This document shows, in pieces, positions 15,535 through 25,084 of a stretch of DNA of 59,157 bases (the stretch's first letter is position 1; each line of letters starts with the position of its first letter). Origin of the DNA: Desulfuromonadaceae bacterium. Its GTDB lineage: Bacteria > Desulfobacterota > Desulfuromonadia > Desulfuromonadales > Desulfuromonadaceae. The stretch lies in the NCBI GenBank assembly GCA_016936455.1, contig JAFGXV010000014.1, positions 1 to 59,157 of the forward strand, read 5' to 3'. The notes under the pieces were generated by a model. The model was given only the letters and a program-made list of their open reading frames with translations, searched no databases and was not told where the DNA came from. The position numbers were made by a program, and so were the translations under genes.

Positions 15535-17739
15535 TCAGGAGCGAAAACCTTTCTTGGCAAAACGACGCCGTGAACCCGACACCGCCGATTCCATTTCGGG
15601 CAGGATAAAATCGATTTCGCGTGCCGCCGGTCGGACCTGCCAGACCTCAACGTCCACCGCCTGGCCCAGCTGAAAACGGCGGCGCCGTCGCTCGCCAATC
15701 AGAGCGTGCGTCAAGGCATCGTACTGATAATAATCGTCCGACAGGGTCCGGATCGGCACCAGACCTTCGACAAACCAGGCATCGAGTTCGACAAAAAAAC
15801 CAAAAGCCGTCACCGCAGAAATAAAGCCGCTGAAGCGTTGACCAATCTTGTCTTTCATGAACTGACTGCAGCGCAGATCAACCGCTTCGCGCTCGGCCTC
15901 CATGGCCCGGCGTTCGCACAGGGTCGACTGTTCCGCCGCCTGAGCCAGCGAATGGCCCTCTGGAGCCACCGGCCTGCGCTGGCCGGCCATCAACTGCTTG
16001 AGCAGACGGTGCTGAACCAGATCGGGGTAACGGCGGATCGGCGAAGTGAAATGGCCATAGCAGGCGCTGGCGAGACCAAAATGCTCACCCGCTTCGGCGT
16101 CGTAGCGCGCCTGCTTCATGCTGCGCAGCAGCACCCGGTTGACCACGAATTCCAGCGGCGTTTTGGCCACCTGCTCCAGCAGGTGGCGCAGGCGCAGGGC
16201 CGACACCGCGTTCTCGCCCAGTTCCAGCCCGAGGTTGAAAGAGGCCACGAACTGCTGAAAATCCTGCATGGCCCGGATATCCGGCGGATCGTGAACCCGG
16301 TAGAGCACCGGTCCCTGGCGCGACTGCAGCAGGCTGGCCACACTCTCGTTGGCCAGCAGCATGCACTCTTCCACCAGGCGGTGCGCCTCCGTTCTGTGCC
16401 GTCGGTGGATGGCAACGGGCCGTCCCTCGTCATCGGTGCGGATCTCGGCTTCGGGCAACTCAAAATCGAGAGCTCCGCGGGCCAGTCGACGCCGATAGAG
16501 CACCTCGCTGAGGGACTTCAGCTGCGCCAGCATCCCGCACAGATCCTCCGGCACGCTTGCGGCCCTGCCGTCGAACTGCGCCTGAACCGCGCCATAGGTC
16601 AGCCGCGCCCGGCTGCGCATCACAGCCTGCCGTGGCGTCACCGACGTTACGGTTCCGTCGGCCTCACACTGCATCTCAATCACCATGGCCAGCCGATCCA
16701 CATGGGGATTCAGCGAGCAGATGCCGTTACTCAAGGGTTCCGGCAGCATCGGCAGACAGAAATCCGGGAAATAGACGCTCGTGCCTCGCTGCCACGCCTC
16801 GCGATCGAGGGGACTGTCTGTCGGCACGTAGTGGCTCACGTCGGCAATCGCCACCCAAAGACGCCAGCCACTGCGACCATCAGCCGCCGCTTCGATGTAG
16901 AGGGCATCGTCGAAATCACGGGCATCGTCGCCATCAATCGTGACAAAGGACAGACCCCGCAGATCATCGCGCCCGTCGCAGTCCGCGGCGGAAACCGTCG
17001 CGGGAATTTCACGGGCGGCCGCATCGACCCCCGCCGGAAAACGAACCGGCAGATTCCGCCGGTAAGCGATCGTCAGCAGATCGACACGCGGCGCCCCTTC
17101 AAGGCCGAGGATATCGACGACATGACCGGTTCCCGGTTCAGTGGCCGTGGGATAGCGATCGACCTGCAGAACGACAACCCGGCCATCGAGTTCCTGACCT
17201 GCCGCATCGAGCTGGAACTCCATACCATCCGGCTCGCTGCGCACAAACCAGCTGCCGTCACGACGGCGTTTCTGGCACAGGCCGACCACCCGGCGCTGGT
17301 GACGACGGTGAATGGCAAGCACCCGGCCCTCGGCCCGGCGACCGCGGCTGTAGGGCAGACGCAACAGACTGACCTCATCCCCGTCCATGGCGCCCATCAG
17401 CCGGTACGACGCGATGTAGAGTTCTTCCGTCGCAGACGGGCTGGAAAAGTAGGCGTGTCCGGCGGCCTGAATCCGCACCGCGCCCTGAAGAATCTCCAGC
17501 TTTTTTTTCAGCAGATAGCGCCCGCGACGGCTTTGCTGCAACAGACCTTCCGTTACCAGCTGTTCGAAAAAAACCAGCACCTTGCGCCGGGACGACGCAT
17601 CGAGCCCGGCCTGTTCCAGCACTTGACTGACACTGACCGGCCGTCCCTGAAACTGTTGCAGCGCTTCGACCAGGGAAACGGAGAACGATCCCTCGTCGCG
17701 CGGCCGGGGCTTGGCAGGTCGCTCCTGGCGCCGGCTCAT
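15535..17739 (-). CDS. rnr: Ribonuclease R (RNB-family 3'-5' exoribonuclease)
   Basis: The protein has 734 residues. It has an N-terminal winged-helix region (VEALQQFQGRPVSVSQVLEQ), cold-shock domains at about 75-230, and a catalytic RNB domain with FVTIDGDDARDFDDALYIE (the Mg-binding Asp cluster) and WVAIADVSHYV. The C-terminal S1 domain starts GQRFSGFISAVTAFGFFVEL. The length is typical of RNase R, and the basic tail (SRRRFAKKGFRS) fits. The start ATG overlaps the stop of the DUF1015-like gene by 4 nt (ATGA), so translation is coupled. Confidence 0.93.
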   Translation of the reverse strand: MSRRQERPAKPRPRDEGSFSVSLVEALQQFQGRPVSVSQVLEQAGLDASSRRKVLVFFEQLVTEGLLQQSRRGRYLLKKKLEILQGAVRIQAAGHAYFSSPSATEELYIASYRLMGAMDGDEVSLLRLPYSRGRRAEGRVLAIHRRHQRRVVGLCQKRRRDGSWFVRSEPDGMEFQLDAAGQELDGRVVVLQVDRYPTATEPGTGHVVDILGLEGAPRVDLLTIAYRRNLPVRFPAGVDAAAREIPATVSAADCDGRDDLRGLSFVTIDGDDARDFDDALYIEAAADGRSGWRLWVAIADVSHYVPTDSPLDREAWQRGTSVYFPDFCLPMLPEPLSNGICSLNPHVDRLAMVIEMQCEADGTVTSVTPRQAVMRSRARLTYGAVQAQFDGRAASVPEDLCGMLAQLKSLSEVLYRRRLARGALDFELPEAEIRTDDEGRPVAIHRRHRTEAHRLVEECMLLANESVASLLQSRQGPVLYRVHDPPDIRAMQDFQQFVASFNLGLELGENAVSALRLRHLLEQVAKTPLEFVVNRVLLRSMKQARYDAEAGEHFGLASACYGHFTSPIRRYPDLVQHRLLKQLMAGQRRPVAPEGHSLAQAAEQSTLCERRAMEAEREAVDLRCSQFMKDKIGQRFSGFISAVTAFGFFVELDAWFVEGLVPIRTLSDDYYQYDALTHALIGERRRRRFQLGQAVDVEVWQVRPAAREIDFILPEMESAVSGSRRRFAKKGFRS

Positions 17740-19220
17740 GGTGCAGCCACCCGCTCGTCAGACGACAGGAAGTGGAGCAGCACGCCAGGCGGCAGCACCG
17801 GGTAGGCGAAGGTCGATCGGCTGGGCAGGGTCAGCCCGGCATGGACCAGATCCCGCAGCACGGCCAGGGAGGGCGAACGCAGAAAAAAAACCAGCGCCTG
17901 ATCGGCCACCCCGTCCGCAAGCCAGCCCTTCGCGCCGGGCGAAACGGCCACGCACTGAAAATCTTCCAGCAAAGCGGGGTCGAGCTTCAGCACCTGTTCC
18001 ATCACCAGACGTTCGAGTAACAGTGGCGCGCAATGAACCAGGCTCCAGGGTTCATCGGCACGCAGAAACGCCGGTTTTTCATCGTCACGGAATCGTAAAG
18101 CATAACTATTTTTGCCCCCGACACAGAGCGCGAGCTGCCAGTCGGCACCGATTTCATCGGGCGACTGTTCAAGACCGGTTGGCACCGACAAACCAGCCCC
18201 CGTGCAATCCCCGTCCGCCAGGGCCGAAATATCAAAAAAGTGCCCCAGTCCGGCCAGAAGCAGTCCGGCATCCTGCTGAGCCGGCGGGATAAGGCGATGA
18301 TCGAGCAACCGTTGCCCGGCAAAAAGCCTCAGGCTCAGATCCTCCTGGTTCGACAGGGCCACCATGGCATAATTAAAACTCTCTTTACCGCTGAAATCGG
18401 GGGTGAGCTCCCGCATGTGATCGCGATAGCGCAGCGCCGCCAGGTAGGCGGCCTGGCCTTCAATCAGCAACAGGGCTTTCCGGTCCAGCACACCCTGAAC
18501 CCGCTCGACAAAGCTGGTGCTTGACACACGCCAGATGCGGCAGCACTCCCGCGGGGACAGGGTGATCTCAACATCGGCCGGACGCTTTTTCTCAGCCGCA
18601 GCCAGCGCCTCGATCACACAACAGGGATCGGAATAGAGCGCGAGGGGCGCCTCCGTCTGGACCGGGCACTGTTCCAGCTGCCTGAAGCGACACGCGACTT
18701 CTCCGTCATGGGCGCGCTGGTGGGACGAAACCACCCCGGAGCGGAAGTCTTCCAGCCGCATCAGGGCAACCAGACCCTTATGGTGGGCTTCACCACCCTG
18801 TGAAGCGACGTGGACAATTTCATACAGATAGAGCGCAGGGGAGTCCTCGCATGGCTGACACCCCTCGCTTTCCGCGCAGGTGCGCAATAAATCGGGAACG
18901 TCCCCTTCGAGAAACAGTGGAGAGAACAGCTGTGAGGACAGGGTGAGGGGCGAATCCTCGGCACAGGAAGGGAGAACCGGCGCACCATCTGTTTCCAGAC
19001 AGCGATGGACAGCCTGTCCTCCCCTGAACGGCGCGACTTCGGCCATATCAGGTGGCTCCTTTACTGAGCGCGGGTTTTCTTCTCGCAACTCAGAGGCATT
19101 TACGCTAAGATTTTCAGCGTTTAATTCACGCTCATATAAACAGACCGACGGGTCCGTTGCAAGTAAAAAGCCGAGCATCTCACCCGGTGTTGCCAACCAG
19201 AGAACATGAGACGCCACCAC
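17736..19220 (-). CDS. DUF1015-like protein lacking the usual ADGHHR motif
   Basis: The protein has up to 494 residues from a GTG start; the exact start is unsure because several GTG codons lie close together. Parts resemble the DUF1015 family: a central YLYEIVHVASQGGEAHHKGL, then VVSSHQRAHDGEVACRF (for the family's HE.T...DR), PLALYSDP, and FNYAMVALSNQ with a following LLDHRLIPP. Where the family has ADGHHRY, this protein reads IEGQAAYLAALRYRDHM, so the presumed active site is changed. It is rich in Cys in the N-terminal third (CESEGCQPC-like spacing). It is translationally coupled to rnr and divergent from the HD-domain gene. Function unknown; the family assignment is tentative. Confidence 0.55.
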   Translation of the reverse strand: MVASHVLWLATPGEMLGFLLATDPSVCLYERELNAENLSVNASELREENPRSVKEPPDMAEVAPFRGGQAVHRCLETDGAPVLPSCAEDSPLTLSSQLFSPLFLEGDVPDLLRTCAESEGCQPCEDSPALYLYEIVHVASQGGEAHHKGLVALMRLEDFRSGVVSSHQRAHDGEVACRFRQLEQCPVQTEAPLALYSDPCCVIEALAAAEKKRPADVEITLSPRECCRIWRVSSTSFVERVQGVLDRKALLLIEGQAAYLAALRYRDHMRELTPDFSGKESFNYAMVALSNQEDLSLRLFAGQRLLDHRLIPPAQQDAGLLLAGLGHFFDISALADGDCTGAGLSVPTGLEQSPDEIGADWQLALCVGGKNSYALRFRDDEKPAFLRADEPWSLVHCAPLLLERLVMEQVLKLDPALLEDFQCVAVSPGAKGWLADGVADQALVFFLRSPSLAVLRDLVHAGLTLPSRSTFAYPVLPPGVLLHFLSSDERVAAP

Positions 19221-19811
19221 AACCGCCTACAACCCGGCAGAACAATGCATCCAACTCCCGCTTTTGATCCCATCGCCCTGTTACAGAAGTACTATCTGCC
19301 CCACACCCGCGCCTATGCCATCCTGAAGCAGCACAGCCAGGCCGTAGCAGACAAGGCCCTAGCGGTCGCCACCAGGCTCCACGCCCGGCACCCCCTGGAT
19401 CTCGCCCTCGTCTTCGAAGGGGCCCTGTTGCACGACATCGGCATTCTGTACACGGCTACCCCCTCCCTGGGCTGCTATGGCCAGCAGCCGTATATCTGCC
19501 ACGGGTTACTCGGAGCCGAACTGCTGCGCCGCGAAGGGCTACCGCACCATGCACAGGTGTGTGAGAACCATATCGGGGTCGGCCTGACCAGGGAAGACAT
19601 CCTGCGGCAGAACCTCCCCCTGCCACACCGCGACATGGTCCCCGAAACCCTTGAGCAGCAAATCATTGCCTACGCCGACCTGTTTTTTTCCAAAAACCCG
19701 AAAAAACTGGGCACCGAGCGCAGCGTCGAGCAGGTGCGCCGCAGCCTGAACGGTTTCGGCCACGAGAAGGTCCTCATTTTCGACCGGTGGCACGAACGCT
19801 TTGAGCTGTAA
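19206..19811 (+). CDS. HD-domain phosphohydrolase-like protein
   Basis: The protein has up to 201 residues. It has an HD superfamily metal site: His in LKQHSQAVADKA, the HD pair in ALLHDIGIL, a further His in YICHGLLGAELL and Asp in AYADLFFS. The family hydrolyses nucleotides or phosphate esters, but the substrate cannot be read here. The first ATG (19206) overlaps the divergent gene's start. An ATG at 19245 (MHPTPAFDP) would give 188 residues and is equally likely. It is followed by a 160-nt gap before ftsE. Confidence 0.75.
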   Translation: MRRHHNRLQPGRTMHPTPAFDPIALLQKYYLPHTRAYAILKQHSQAVADKALAVATRLHARHPLDLALVFEGALLHDIGILYTATPSLGCYGQQPYICHGLLGAELLRREGLPHHAQVCENHIGVGLTREDILRQNLPLPHRDMVPETLEQQIIAYADLFFSKNPKKLGTERSVEQVRRSLNGFGHEKVLIFDRWHERFEL

Positions 19812-19852
19812 CCTTGATGAACTCGCGCCGCCCTCTGAGCGGAATCAGAACT

Positions 19853-19881
19853 TTTTCATTTTGACCCGGTTGTGCTAGTAT
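19853..19881 (+). promoter_or_regulatory. Promoter candidate for the ftsE operon
   Basis: TTTTCA, 17 nt, TAGTAT with an extended -10 (TGC before TAGTAT). It is about 90 nt upstream of ftsE. An overlapping TTGACC lies at 19861-19866. Confidence 0.4.
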
Positions 19882-19971
19882 GGTGGCCTGTTTAGCATCC
19901 ACCATCTTGTTTGATGCAGTGATCGGTCTGGCGAGGATCACTGACTGCTTCCCGTTGAGGCGATTATCATC

Positions 19972-20676
19972 ATGATTCAGCTTTGCAATATCGGCAAGGT
20001 TTATGACAACGGGGCTCCGGCTCTGCATGACATCAACCTGAAAATTCCGTCCGGAGACTTTGTTTACATCACCGGATCATCGGGAGCCGGGAAATCGACG
20101 CTGCTACGGTTGCTCTACTGCGCAGACCGTCCTTCACGCGGACAGATCCTCATGGGCGAGCGCAACATTACCCGCCTCAGACCGCGCAGCGTCGCACTGT
20201 TGCGCCGGGAAATCGGCTTCGTCTTTCAGGACTTCAAACTGCTCAACAAGCGCACCGTATTCGAAAACGTCGCCCTGCCCCTGCAGGTTCAGGGTCTGGC
20301 CAAGCAGGAGATTCAGAGCCGGGTGTACCAGTTGCTCCAGTATGTCGGCCTCGAATACAAACTGCAGCGCAAACCGCTGGAGCTCTCCGGTGGCGAGCAA
20401 CAGCGGGTCGCCATTGCCCGCGCCATGATCGTGCGCCCACGTGTGCTGCTGGCCGATGAGCCCACGGGAAATCTCGATTCCGATCTGGCCATCGAAATCA
20501 TGGAGATGTTTACCCGCATCAACCACGAAGGAACCACGGTCCTGCTGGCGACCCATGACCGGGAACTGCTCGATCGCTTCCCGCGCCGCACCATCGTCCT
20601 CAAGGGCGGGCACATCGTTTCCGACACGCTGCCGCAGACCGCGGAGGAAACGCCCAGCAAAGAGGAGGCCATCTGA
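19972..20676 (+). CDS. ftsE: Cell division ATPase FtsE
   Basis: The protein has 234 residues. Walker A is GSSGAGKST (35-43), the Q-loop is FVFQDFKLL, the signature is LSGGEQQRVAIARA, and Walker B is VLLADEPTGNLD. It begins MIQLCNIGKVYDNG, as FtsE does. It forms the FtsEX complex with the next gene and drives conformational control of periplasmic cell-wall hydrolases. Its stop overlaps the ftsX start as TGATG. Confidence 0.94.
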   Translation: MIQLCNIGKVYDNGAPALHDINLKIPSGDFVYITGSSGAGKSTLLRLLYCADRPSRGQILMGERNITRLRPRSVALLRREIGFVFQDFKLLNKRTVFENVALPLQVQGLAKQEIQSRVYQLLQYVGLEYKLQRKPLELSGGEQQRVAIARAMIVRPRVLLADEPTGNLDSDLAIEIMEMFTRINHEGTTVLLATHDRELLDRFPRRTIVLKGGHIVSDTLPQTAEETPSKEEAI

Positions 20677-21569
20677 TGGAGCGACTGCGTTATTTTCTTC
20701 AGCGAACCCTGCTCAGCATGCGCCAGACGCCTCTGCTCAGTGGCGCCACCATTGGCACCGTTGCCATCGCCCTGATGCTGCTGTCTTTTTTCACCCTCAT
20801 CGTCTTCAATGTACAGAACCTGACGCGCCAATGGAGCCGCGACATTCAGGTCATCGTCTATCTCGACCGCATTCCCAGCAATAGCGTCTTAGAGCAGTGG
20901 TGTCAGGAAATCACCAAACTCCCCGCCGTCGAAACGGTCCACTACGTGTCACAGGCGGAGGCTTTCGAGCGGTTCCGCAAACGGCTCGGCCAGAACGATG
21001 ACCTGCTGGACGGACTGATGCCGGAAATCCTGCCGGCGTCCCTCGAAATCGCCTTGCGTGAGGAGGCACGGACCCAGCGGGGAGCCGAAGAGCTGGTGGA
21101 ATTGCTCAGCCGCAACAGCACGTTTTCCGATTTCCGCTACGGACAGGAGTGGCTGGAGCGCTACGATGCCTTTATGTTCCTGCTGCGCCTGACCGGCACC
21201 CTCGCCGGTGGATTTCTGATTTTCGCGACCCTGTTTATCATCTCCAACACCATCAAGCTGACCATCTATGCCCGGCGCGATGAACTGGAAATTCTCAGCC
21301 TGATCGGTGCGACCCCGTTCTTCATCAAGGCCCCGTTTCTTGCCGAAGGAGCCTTTCAGGGCGCCATCGGAGCGCTGCTCGCCCTTGGCGGCTGCCATGT
21401 GCTGTACTACTTCTTTCTGAAAAAAGGGCTGGCCGCACTGCTGACCACCGCTGCGGCGCAGAACATCAGCTTTCTGCCAACCTGGATGCAGGTGGCGGTG
21501 CTGGGCCTGGGCCTGACCCTGGGATTGGCGGGCAGCATGCTGCCGTTGCGAAAATTCGTCCGGATGTAA
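20676..21569 (+). CDS. ftsX: Cell division membrane protein FtsX
   Basis: The protein has 297 residues. It has a cytoplasmic N-terminus, TM1 (about 22-46), a periplasmic loop of roughly 120 residues (MWSRDIQVIVYLDR type start, with the EAFERFRKRLG segment), and three C-terminal TMs around TISNTIKLTIYARRDELEIL-like sequence, the hallmark of FtsX. The FtsEX-coupled EnvC-like protein is encoded 1 nt downstream. Confidence 0.93.
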   Translation: MERLRYFLQRTLLSMRQTPLLSGATIGTVAIALMLLSFFTLIVFNVQNLTRQWSRDIQVIVYLDRIPSNSVLEQWCQEITKLPAVETVHYVSQAEAFERFRKRLGQNDDLLDGLMPEILPASLEIALREEARTQRGAEELVELLSRNSTFSDFRYGQEWLERYDAFMFLLRLTGTLAGGFLIFATLFIISNTIKLTIYARRDELEILSLIGATPFFIKAPFLAEGAFQGAIGALLALGGCHVLYYFFLKKGLAALLTTAAAQNISFLPTWMQVAVLGLGLTLGLAGSMLPLRKFVRM

Positions 21570-21570
21570 C

Positions 21571-22758
21571 ATGATGGGAGCGGGAATTCTTTCACAAGCG
21601 ACTTCACACGCCGCGGTACGGCTGGCATTGGCCGTCCTGCTGGTAACCGGCTTCCTGGCCGCGCCCGTCCGCGGTGACGACCTGGACGACAAGCGCCGCA
21701 AACTGGAGCAGCTTCAGCAGCAGATCCGCAGCACTTCGGGCAAGCTGAGTCAGGCCAGAGAGGAGGAGCGCTCCGTTCTGGATGAGCTCGAAACCCTGGA
21801 GCAGCAGATGGATCGCAGCAACGCCGCTTTGAAAAACGCGAGTTCAGAGCTGTCCGAGCTGCGCAAGCAGATTGACCAGTCCCGCTCCGACATCGACCGC
21901 TATCAACGCATCCTCGGCCGCTGTCAGGCCGATGTGGAGAAGCGGCTGCGCGTACTCTACACCAGTGGCGACATCACCACTTTACGATTGATTTTCTCCA
22001 CTAAATCTCCGCTGCTGATGGCGGAAAATGCCGATTTTCTCAGCCGGATCACCAGCCACGACAAAGCACTGCTGCTCAACTACCGCGAGCAGCTCAACCA
22101 GATCAGAACATCGCGACTGGAACTGGAGCAGCACCTGGCCCAGCAACAGCAGATCCTGCAGGACCGCCAGCAGCACAAACAGCAACTGGCTGAAAGCAGT
22201 CAACGTAAAAAAACACTGATCCGCAAGATTCGCACCGACAAGGTGGCGCTCAACCAGGCGCTGCAGCAACTGGAAGAGCGCTCACAGGGCATGGAAAATC
22301 TGGTCAAACAGCTCGAGGAGCAGAGCCGCCAGCTCTACACCCCCAGCGGCGTCCATTTTTCGGCCATGCGCGGCAAGCTCCCCTGGCCAACCTCCGGCGC
22401 GGTGCGCTCCGAATTCGGCACCCACCGCCACCAGCAGTTCGGTGCCAAGGTCAAGAGCAACGGCCTGGAAATCGCTGCGGTTCCCGGCACACCGATCCTC
22501 GCCGTCTGGCCCGGCAAGGTCGCCTTTGCTGCTCCCTTCAAAGGCTATGGCAACCTACTGATCCTCGACCACGGAAATCAGTACTACAGCCTTTATGCCC
22601 AGGCCCGGCAGCTCAAATGCCAGACCGGGGATCTGGTCGACAAAGGAGCCGTGGTCGCAATCGCCGGTTTTGAGCAGCGCGACAGCTATTATTTTGAGAT
22701 CCGCCAGGCCGGTACGCCTGTCAATCCGCGCCAGTGGCTTCAGCCCAGAAATCGTTAA
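21571..22758 (+). CDS. EnvC-like murein hydrolase activator (degenerate LytM/M23 domain)
   Basis: The protein has 395 residues. A signal peptide ends near APVRGDD. A long coiled coil (about 35-265) is very rich in Gln and Glu. The LytM domain (about 275-393) starts PWPTSGAVRSEFG. Its metal ligands are replaced: SNGLEI instead of H.G.D, LYAQAR instead of Y.H, and YYFEIR instead of HFEIR. It therefore should not cut peptidoglycan itself. It should activate an amidase under FtsEX control, as EnvC does in E. coli. The spacing of 1 nt to ftsX supports a complex. The partner amidase is not in the window. Confidence 0.88.
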   Translation: MMGAGILSQATSHAAVRLALAVLLVTGFLAAPVRGDDLDDKRRKLEQLQQQIRSTSGKLSQAREEERSVLDELETLEQQMDRSNAALKNASSELSELRKQIDQSRSDIDRYQRILGRCQADVEKRLRVLYTSGDITTLRLIFSTKSPLLMAENADFLSRITSHDKALLLNYREQLNQIRTSRLELEQHLAQQQQILQDRQQHKQQLAESSQRKKTLIRKIRTDKVALNQALQQLEERSQGMENLVKQLEEQSRQLYTPSGVHFSAMRGKLPWPTSGAVRSEFGTHRHQQFGAKVKSNGLEIAAVPGTPILAVWPGKVAFAAPFKGYGNLLILDHGNQYYSLYAQARQLKCQTGDLVDKGAVVAIAGFEQRDSYYFEIRQAGTPVNPRQWLQPRNR

Positions 22759-22780
22759 TCGCTTGAGGACAAATCCGCCC

Positions 22781-24115
22781 ATGTTCCTGCGCATTCTGCT
22801 ATCAATGCTGCTCCTGCTGCCCCTGTGGCAACCCGCCCTGGCCGCGACAGCCGGCGCACCCCAGCCGAAATCCGACAGCGACTACGCCCAGCTCGATCTG
22901 CTGGCCGACGTGTTAGCGCTGGTGCAACAAAACTATGTCGAACCCGTCACCCTGCACGACATGGTTTACGGCGCGATTGACGGCCTGCTCACCAGCCTTG
23001 ACCCTCATTCGGAATTCATGACGCCGGAGATGTTCCGCGAGGCGCAGATCGAAACCGAGGGGGAATTCAACGGCCTCGGCATCGAGATTACCGCCAGGGA
23101 CCAGTTCATCACGGTTATCGCCCCCATTGCCGACACCCCGGCTGAACGGGCCGGCATTCGCGCCGGCGACCGGATTGTCGAAATCAACGGCGTCCCGACC
23201 CAGCAGATGTCCCTGATGCAGGCGGTACAGAAAATGCGTGGCCAGCGCGGTGAAGCCATTGATCTGAAAGTTGCGCGTCCGGGGCACAGCGATCTGTTGC
23301 CGTTCCGTCTGTTGCGGGAAAAAATCCAGGTCGCCAGCACCAAATTCCGCACTCTGACCCCGGACATCGGCTATCTGCGCATCACCCAGTTCCAGATGAG
23401 TACCGCTCAGGAAACCCAGAATGCCCTCACATCACTGGCCGGCAAAACCCGCTCCGGCCTGCAGGGGCTGGTGCTGGATCTGCGCAACAACCCCGGAGGA
23501 CTGCTGGAACAGGCGGTCAAAGTGGCCGACCTGTTTCTCGATTCGGGTCCGATTGTGTCCACTCGTGGCCGGCGCGACAGCGACAACAGCCTCTACCCGG
23601 CCACATCGCCGGGAACCCAGCCGCGCTACCCCATCGTCATCCTGATCGACGGCGGCAGCGCCAGCGCTGCGGAAATCGTCGCCGGCGCCCTGCAGGACCA
23701 GAAACGTGCCCTGATTCTGGGCACCCAGAGTTTCGGCAAGGGCTCGGTTCAAACCCTGATTCCCCTCGAAGACGGCTCAGGCCTCCGCCTCACCACCGCC
23801 CAGTATTTCACGCCCAACGGCCATTCAATTCAGGCCCGCGGGATTACGCCGGACATTGTGGTTGAACCTGCCCGCTGGACCGTGGAAAATGACGCAATGC
23901 CGGTTCGGGAAAAGGATCTGAAAAACCATTTCACCAACGTGGCGGCCAGCTCAGCGCCGAGCAAGCCCGTTCAGACGCAAGCTGTGGACAGACCGGACCA
24001 CGACAGCACGGAGGCTGTCCAGCAGGACTTTCCGTTGCTGCGCGCCACCGACATTCTGCTGGGCTGGGCCCGCTTCGCACAACTGACCCCGGCAACGGGC
24101 AACGGAGAGCGGTGA
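22781..24115 (+). CDS. Carboxy-terminal processing protease (S41 family, CtpA-like)
   Basis: The protein has 444 residues from the ATG at 22781; the frame is open further upstream inside the EnvC-like gene, which is rejected. It has an N-terminal signal (MFLRILLSMLLLLPLW), a PDZ domain at about 95-180 (GLGIEITARDQFITVIAPI), then the S41 core with the catalytic Ser in DGGSASAAEI and Lys in FGKGSVQ. It cleaves periplasmic proteins from the C-terminus. Close linkage with ftsEX/envC suggests trimming of cell-wall enzymes. The stop overlaps the next start as TGATG. Confidence 0.9.
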   Translation: MFLRILLSMLLLLPLWQPALAATAGAPQPKSDSDYAQLDLLADVLALVQQNYVEPVTLHDMVYGAIDGLLTSLDPHSEFMTPEMFREAQIETEGEFNGLGIEITARDQFITVIAPIADTPAERAGIRAGDRIVEINGVPTQQMSLMQAVQKMRGQRGEAIDLKVARPGHSDLLPFRLLREKIQVASTKFRTLTPDIGYLRITQFQMSTAQETQNALTSLAGKTRSGLQGLVLDLRNNPGGLLEQAVKVADLFLDSGPIVSTRGRRDSDNSLYPATSPGTQPRYPIVILIDGGSASAAEIVAGALQDQKRALILGTQSFGKGSVQTLIPLEDGSGLRLTTAQYFTPNGHSIQARGITPDIVVEPARWTVENDAMPVREKDLKNHFTNVAASSAPSKPVQTQAVDRPDHDSTEAVQQDFPLLRATDILLGWARFAQLTPATGNGER

Positions 24116-25059
24116 TGACCCGCAGGAAAAAACCCACCAGCCAGAAAAAGCGCCCCCAGCAGAAAACAGCCCCGGCCAAATACACGGCATCGGCTTCGCT
24201 GAAAACCCTGCTGTCGCTGCTGTTCATTGGCGGCCTGGTTCTGGTTGGCCTGGTTCTGGTGGCCCGCCTCCCCCAACCCGCTGCACCCGGCTACCCAGCG
24301 CCTGCTGCGACAAAATCACTTGTGATTACAGAAGAAATTGAGATTGCGCCACAGCCGGACCTGACGGTTCAACCTCCGGCCACCCAACCGGTTCACAGGC
24401 CACGGCTGGCGATCATCATGGATGATCTCGGTGAGGACCTGGCCCGTGCCCGGCAGGTGGTTGAGCTGAAGGTGCCCGTCACCCTGGCCATCATCCCCGA
24501 CCTGAGCCATTCGTGTGCAGTCATGGAGCTGGCGACCGCCCATCAACACGAGGTCATGGTCCACCTCCCCATGGAGCCGCTGGGATACCCTCAGCACAAT
24601 CCCGGTGCTCAGGCGCTGTTTGTTGCACTGGATGACGGGGAAATCCGCCAGCGCACGCGCCATTTCCTCGACGCACTGCCTGATGCTGTCGGCTGCAACA
24701 ACCACATGGGTTCCGCCTTTACCGCCCGCGGCGACAAGATGACACCCGCTCTGGAGGAAATCCATCAATCGGGGCTGTTCTTCGTCGACAGCCTGACCTG
24801 CAGCAACTCCGTTGCGGCTCAAAATGCGCGCCAGCTGGGAATTCCGACAGCAAAACGCGACGTGTTTCTCGACAACATCACAGAGGTCAACCAGATTCTG
24901 GCTCGGCTCGAACAGCTGGCGCAAACCAGTCAGGCCAAAGGCGAGGCCATCGGCATCTGCCATCCCTACCCTCAGACCCTCGTCGCGTTGCAGCAGTTTG
25001 CACCTCGGCTGGAGGAACTCGGCATTGAGGCGGTTTACGCCTCACAGCTGGTTCGCTGA
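24115..25059 (+). CDS. Divergent polysaccharide deacetylase family protein (DUF610/YibQ-like)
   Basis: The protein has 314 residues. It has a basic N-terminus and one membrane anchor (about 30-55), then a periplasmic deacetylase-like fold with LAIIMDDLG, VTLAIIPDLSHS, MVHLPMEP, GCNNHMGSAFT and FFVDSLT. The metal-ligand Asp and His residues of this divergent family appear kept. The E. coli relative yibQ lies next to envC, as here. The substrate is unproven. Coupled to ctpA by overlap. Confidence 0.85.
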   Translation: MTRRKKPTSQKKRPQQKTAPAKYTASASLKTLLSLLFIGGLVLVGLVLVARLPQPAAPGYPAPAATKSLVITEEIEIAPQPDLTVQPPATQPVHRPRLAIIMDDLGEDLARARQVVELKVPVTLAIIPDLSHSCAVMELATAHQHEVMVHLPMEPLGYPQHNPGAQALFVALDDGEIRQRTRHFLDALPDAVGCNNHMGSAFTARGDKMTPALEEIHQSGLFFVDSLTCSNSVAAQNARQLGIPTAKRDVFLDNITEVNQILARLEQLAQTSQAKGEAIGICHPYPQTLVALQQFAPRLEELGIEAVYASQLVR

Positions 25060-25084
25060 TGGGCAACCGGAAGATCTGACGCTG

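Noticed and set aside
15706-17805. Long open frame on the plus strand across rnr
   Set aside because: It is the antisense of a conserved RNase R gene. The composition (His, Gln, Arg-rich) reflects the opposite strand, and no motif is present.
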